A DNA stretch of 64,000 nt, taken from contig NZ_CP077970.1 of the NCBI RefSeq assembly GCF_024758505.1, positions 5,332,001-5,396,000 of the forward strand, in the 5' to 3' direction. This document shows positions 63,041 through 64,000 of the stretch, one piece after another (the stretch's first letter is position 1; each line of letters starts with the position of its first letter). The notes beneath the pieces are model-generated. The model had not been told where the DNA came from and made no database searches. It was given only the letters and a program-made list of their open reading frames with translations. The translations under genes and the position numbers were made by a program. Source of the stretch: Bradyrhizobium arachidis. GTDB taxonomy: Bacteria > Pseudomonadota > Alphaproteobacteria > Rhizobiales > Xanthobacteraceae.

Positions 63041-64000
63041 ATGGCGAGCAGTGAGACGGCTTTGGCTGCGGATCGCAAGGCGCGCGGCATCGGCCCGTTC
63101 CTGCGCTCGCAGATGCGCAACATCGCGCCGTTCCTGACCCTGATCTTCCTGAGCCTCTTCTTCGCCTTCGCGAGCCCCTCCTTTGCGACGCTGGACAATC
63201 TCGGCAACATCCTGACCCAGGTGTCGGTGACAGGCATCATCGCCGTCGGCCTCACCTTCGTGATCCTGTGCGCTGAAATCGATCTCTCGATCGCCAGCAT
63301 CGCCAACGTCACCGGTATTGCGGTGGCCTACTTCACGCTGCAGGAATCCTACGTCAACATCGCCAACGTGCCCCTCCCCGGCGCGGTCGCAATCATCCTG
63401 TCGATCCTGCTCTGTGCGCTGCTCGGCCTGGTCAACGCGCTGGGGCTGACCGTGATCGGCATCCCCTCCTTCATCATGACGCTGGCGATGATGCAGATCG
63501 CGGCCGGCATCTCGGCCATGCTGGTGCGCGGGCAAATCGCCTACAAGGTGCCTAGCCTGATCACGACGCTCGGCTCCGGCTCGATCGGCGGCATCCCCTG
63601 GATCGTCATCGTCGCGGCCATCATGCTGCTCGCAGGGCACCTCGTGCTGACCTACACGCGCTTCGGCCGCTACGTCTACATGGTCGGCGGCAACCGCGAG
63701 GCGGCCGAATATTCCGGCCTCAACGTCAAGCTGATCCTCGGCGCCGTCATGGTGATCTCGGCGGTCTGCTCAGGGATCGGCGGCATGCTCGGCGTCGCCC
63801 ATTTTGGCAGCGCGCAGCAGAACGAGTTCGACACCTATCTCCTGGATTCCATCGCAGCTGTGGTGGTCGGCGGCACCAGCCTGTTCGGCGGCCGCGGCGG
63901 CATAGGCAACACCATCGTCGGCCTGTTCGTGCTGGGAGTGCTCAACAACGGCCTCGACCACGTCAATATCGACAGCTTCCTGAAGATCCTGATCCGCGGC
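63041..64000 (+). CDS. sugar ABC transporter permease, cut by window end
   Basis: The first 320 codons of an RbsC-type permease are present. ATG 63041 (MASSETALAADRKARGIGPF) follows GGAG by 7 bases and lies 12 bases after the ATPase stop. Membrane helices include FLTLIFLSLFFAFASPSFAT and ILTQVSVTGIIAVGLTFVIL. The family motif AEIDLSIASIANVTGI (usually GGIDLSVG) and RFGRYVYMVGGNREAAEYSG, where the ATPase contacts it, are clear. The gene continues past 64000. Confidence 0.93.
   Translation, partial: MASSETALAADRKARGIGPFLRSQMRNIAPFLTLIFLSLFFAFASPSFATLDNLGNILTQVSVTGIIAVGLTFVILCAEIDLSIASIANVTGIAVAYFTLQESYVNIANVPLPGAVAIILSILLCALLGLVNALGLTVIGIPSFIMTLAMMQIAAGISAMLVRGQIAYKVPSLITTLGSGSIGGIPWIVIVAAIMLLAGHLVLTYTRFGRYVYMVGGNREAAEYSGLNVKLILGAVMVISAVCSGIGGMLGVAHFGSAQQNEFDTYLLDSIAAVVVGGTSLFGGRGGIGNTIVGLFVLGVLNNGLDHVNIDSFLKILIRG

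Overview
The window looks like chromosomal DNA of an alphaproteobacterium, most likely Bradyrhizobium or a close relative. The base composition is GC-rich. The gene order rpsB-tsf-pyrH-frr-uppS-cdsA-dxr-rseP-bamA-lpxD-fabZ-lpxA-lpxI-lpxB next to gltA-gltX-comEC is typical of that group. A pcuABCDE-like copper operon and several dispersed palindromic repeats of Bradyrhizobium type support the call. No tRNA, rRNA or CRISPR array was recognised.

Layout. 1-9 kb: a small hypothetical gene, a GAF-like protein, comEC, an MHS-type transporter, an SPW-repeat membrane protein, an NTF2-like protein and glnS, divergent from gltX. 9-28 kb: core genes for glutamate charging, citrate synthase, lipid A, outer-membrane assembly, isoprenoid and phospholipid precursors and translation, mostly one long minus-strand series. 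28-36.6 kb: a caspase-fold protein with both catalytic residues replaced and a very proline-rich tail, an exported beta-carbonic anhydrase, a lipoprotein, dnaE, and a 32-codon membrane-peptide gene under two LexA-type boxes. 36.7-49.4 kb: a mosaic accessory zone (porin, two methyltransferases, secreted proteins, membrane-anchored AraC regulator, serine hydrolases, IS5-like remnants, resolvase remnant) lying between lolD and dnaE, which are neighbours in many alphaproteobacteria. 49.4-52.8 kb: lolD, lolC/E, proS. 52.9-59.5 kb: a copper-acquisition operon with an extra DJ-1/PfpI gene. 59.6-64 kb: a candidate small RNA ending in a strong terminator, a globin, and a ribose-type sugar ABC transporter cut by the window end.

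Main unusual signals. (1) A small membrane peptide gene just upstream of dnaE has two GAAC/GTTC-N7 SOS boxes between its -35 and its ribosome binding site, resembling the logic of the Caulobacter cell-division inhibitor SidA. (2) The 3' ends of two unrelated core genes, comEC and dnaE, exist a second time as diverged fragments, each on the far side of one accessory gene. This suggests a shared route of gene gain. (3) The caspase-like protein is a pseudo-protease. (4) Dispersed palindromes supply the stop codons of two genes. (5) The lolD-dnaE zone holds tails of foreign genes, inverted repeats and two inverted IS5-like copies around a small cargo.

Starts were chosen from visible ribosome binding sites and family length. 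Where an upstream GTG or TTG is also open, this is stated.
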